From Nitrososphaeraceae archaeon (GTDB lineage Archaea > Thermoproteota > Nitrososphaeria > Nitrososphaerales > Nitrososphaeraceae): 5,590 bases of DNA. Shown here in pieces: positions 4,621 to 5,590 of the stretch. The notes below the pieces were generated by a model that made no database searches, was not told the DNA's origin, and saw nothing but the letters and a program-made list of their open reading frames with translations. Made by a program: the position numbers and the translations under genes. The stretch is from NCBI GenBank assembly GCA_025936955.1, contig JAICSL010000129.1, positions 1-5,590 of the forward strand, in the 5' to 3' direction. Position 1 is the stretch's first letter; each line of letters opens with the position of its first letter.

Positions 4621-5296
4621 TCAAAGGAAGTTTATAGCCGAAGTTATTGGTACATTTATTGTAGTTGTATTTGCTACTGGTTCTGTAGTCATAGATGCAA
4701 AAGTCAGTGGAGTGTTAGGTGTTCCGTTCATTGCATTTGCTCCTTTTGTAGGTATTGCTATTTGCGTGTATTTGTTTGGAAAAATATCTATGGCTCAATT
4801 TAATCCAGCTGTTACACTGGGATTTCTAATTACAAAACACATCACAAGGATTCAGCTAATATATTATTTTACTGCAGAGATATTTGGTGCTTTACTTGGA
4901 AGCATATTTGTAAAATATATTATAGGTACTCAAGCTAATCTGGGTGCTAATGCTCCTAATTATTCTTATCCTATACCAATAATCTTCGGAATTGAGATTT
5001 TAACATCAGCTCTTCTAATGGCAGTAATTCTGACGGTTGTTTATTATAAAGGGCTTAAGGGTTTTAGTGGTATTGCTATCGGTGGGATCGTAGGTCTAGA
5101 CATTTTCTTTTTATCCTTTATCTCTGGTGCATCTATGAATCCCGCACGTTCATTAGCACCTGCTCTACTTTCAGGTCAGATTTCTAATTTGTGGCTTTAT
5201 TGGACTGCTACTTTTATTGGCACTTCCATAGTTGCACTTATTCTTAGAAAAAGATTTTGGAAGTATGATTTCATAGATAGCCAAATGAATGCGTAG
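4577..5296 (+). CDS. Aquaporin / MIP-family channel, probable arsenite (solute) exit channel, 239 aa
   Basis: This is a six-helix MIP channel with two NPA half-helices: QFNPAVTLG (Asn76) and SMNPARSLAPAL (Asn188), the latter followed by Arg191 of the selectivity filter. Helix 1 has AEVIGTF with the conserved glutamate (Glu22). No ATG is usable because the first in-frame Met after the N-terminus is at SMAQ, beside the first NPA. TTG 4577 (or TTG 4589) is therefore the likely start, giving a 32-44 bp overlap with arsC and probable translational coupling. Aligned to AqpZ, the filter positions H5 and LE1 are Ile176 and Ala185 rather than His and Thr, which argues against a strict water channel and resembles arsenite-permeable plant NIPs. 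The context (arsM, arsC, no ArsB or Acr3 visible) suggests downhill arsenite efflux, as for AqpS of Sinorhizobium. Glycerol or another small neutral solute is also possible. Confidence 0.88.
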   Translation: MQQTLLKVVHRLSSNQRKFIAEVIGTFIVVVFATGSVVIDAKVSGVLGVPFIAFAPFVGIAICVYLFGKISMAQFNPAVTLGFLITKHITRIQLIYYFTAEIFGALLGSIFVKYIIGTQANLGANAPNYSYPIPIIFGIEILTSALLMAVILTVVYYKGLKGFSGIAIGGIVGLDIFFLSFISGASMNPARSLAPALLSGQISNLWLYWTATFIGTSIVALILRKRFWKYDFIDSQMNA

Positions 5297-5324
5297 AAGG
5301 AATTGCCTCTAAAATACAATCTAG

Positions 5325-5352
5325 ATATAATCGCTTTATTTTTCACTTTATG
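5325..5352 (+). terminator. T-rich probable transcription terminator after the arsenic operon
   Basis: About 30-55 nt past the channel stop the plus strand has TTTATTTTTCACTTTATG (5335-5352), an oligo-T-rich stretch with no strong hairpin. Archaeal RNA polymerase commonly stops at such tracts. The call rests on composition and position. Confidence 0.35.
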
Positions 5353-5444
5353 TTCTATTAGTTTTAGGCCTTGATTTTACTTTCTTATACTACTACTCTC
5401 ATAAATGAAGATTCATGCTTTCAGACATTTCTCAGTTTAGATAG

Positions 5445-5474
5445 TTAATTTGCTAATTAATTTGCTAATTAATT
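5445..5474. repeat. 12-bp tandem repeat, 2.5 copies
   Basis: TTAATTTGCTAA occurs at 5445-5456 and 5457-5468, followed by a half copy TTAATT (5469-5474), all identical. Each unit contains the palindromic TTAATTAA junction. It lies between the arsenic operon and the next gene start, and probably arose by replication slippage. Confidence 0.75.
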
Positions 5475-5494
5475 CAGCATAATCTCACTTCGTG

Positions 5495-5504
5495 TATACA
5501 TATT
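5495..5504 (+). promoter_or_regulatory. TATA-like box of the right-edge gene
   Basis: TATACATATT is centred about 29 nt before the ATG at 5529, the expected spacing for a leaderless archaeal gene. Together with the open frame this supports a real start at the right edge. Confidence 0.42.
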
Positions 5505-5528
5505 TCATAATGCCTATTTATTATCATT

Positions 5529-5590
5529 ATGAGCAATCAAAGGCCTAAGAAAGAATTTAGATGCTTATACCTAAAGCCCAGTGCATTGAA
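5529..5590 (+). CDS. Start of an unknown gene running off the right edge
   Basis: ATG 5529 opens a frame of 20 codons beginning MSNQRPKKEFRCLYLKPSAL with no stop before the window ends. The basic N-terminus and a TATA-like box at the right distance make it plausible. Too little is visible to assign a family. Confidence 0.45.
   Translation, partial: MSNQRPKKEFRCLYLKPSAL

Noticed and set aside
1..5590. CRISPR array, tRNA or rRNA gene, or intact insertion sequence
   Set aside because: No regularly spaced repeats, no cloverleaf-like sequence with a conserved T-arm, and no transposase frame were seen on either strand.

Overview
The window is AT-rich and looks archaeal, most likely a soil ammonia-oxidising thaumarchaeon (Nitrososphaerales, Nitrosocosmicus-like). 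This is inferred from TATA-like boxes 25-30 nt upstream of start codons (leaderless-style promoters), frequent GTG/TTG starts, an HxlR-type regulator, a secreted BNR/Asp-box protein remnant and a remnant of a thaumarchaeal-style DsbA-like protein. No database search was possible, so the taxonomic call is moderate.

Left part (1-1850). A partial minus-strand gene runs off the left edge. It is followed by a decayed minus-strand gene for a secreted BNR/Asp-box protein (331-834). A small plus-strand CxxC zinc-finger protein (1006-1182) overlaps a degraded upstream frame by an ATGA. Next come a strong 15-bp inverted repeat (1300-1338) and a short minus-strand ORF of uncertain status with weak Alba-like features (1358-1624). 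This is a low-density, eroding stretch.

Middle part (1853-3315, minus strand). Reading in the direction of transcription, an HxlR-family regulator is followed by the wreck of a DsbA/thioredoxin-fold gene that lacks its N-terminal half, then by an intact multi-pass membrane protein carrying a CxxC (CASC) motif in the membrane.

Right part (3378-5296, plus strand). This is an arsenic detoxification operon, divergent from the HxlR gene. It holds arsM (As(III) S-adenosylmethionine methyltransferase), an LMW-phosphatase-type arsC broken by two mutually compensating frameshifts, and an aquaporin-family channel whose start lies inside the 3' end of arsC. The likely logic is that ArsC reduces arsenate to arsenite, the channel lets arsenite leave down its gradient (as AqpS does in the Sinorhizobium meliloti ars operon), and ArsM methylates arsenite. 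The HxlR protein, with a Cys-Cys pair and a direct-repeat pair in the shared promoter, is the candidate regulator in place of a classical ArsR. With arsC broken, the locus as read would handle arsenite but not arsenate unless another reductase exists.

After the channel gene there is a T-rich probable terminator, a short 12-bp tandem repeat, and the first 20 codons of another gene that leaves the window on the right.
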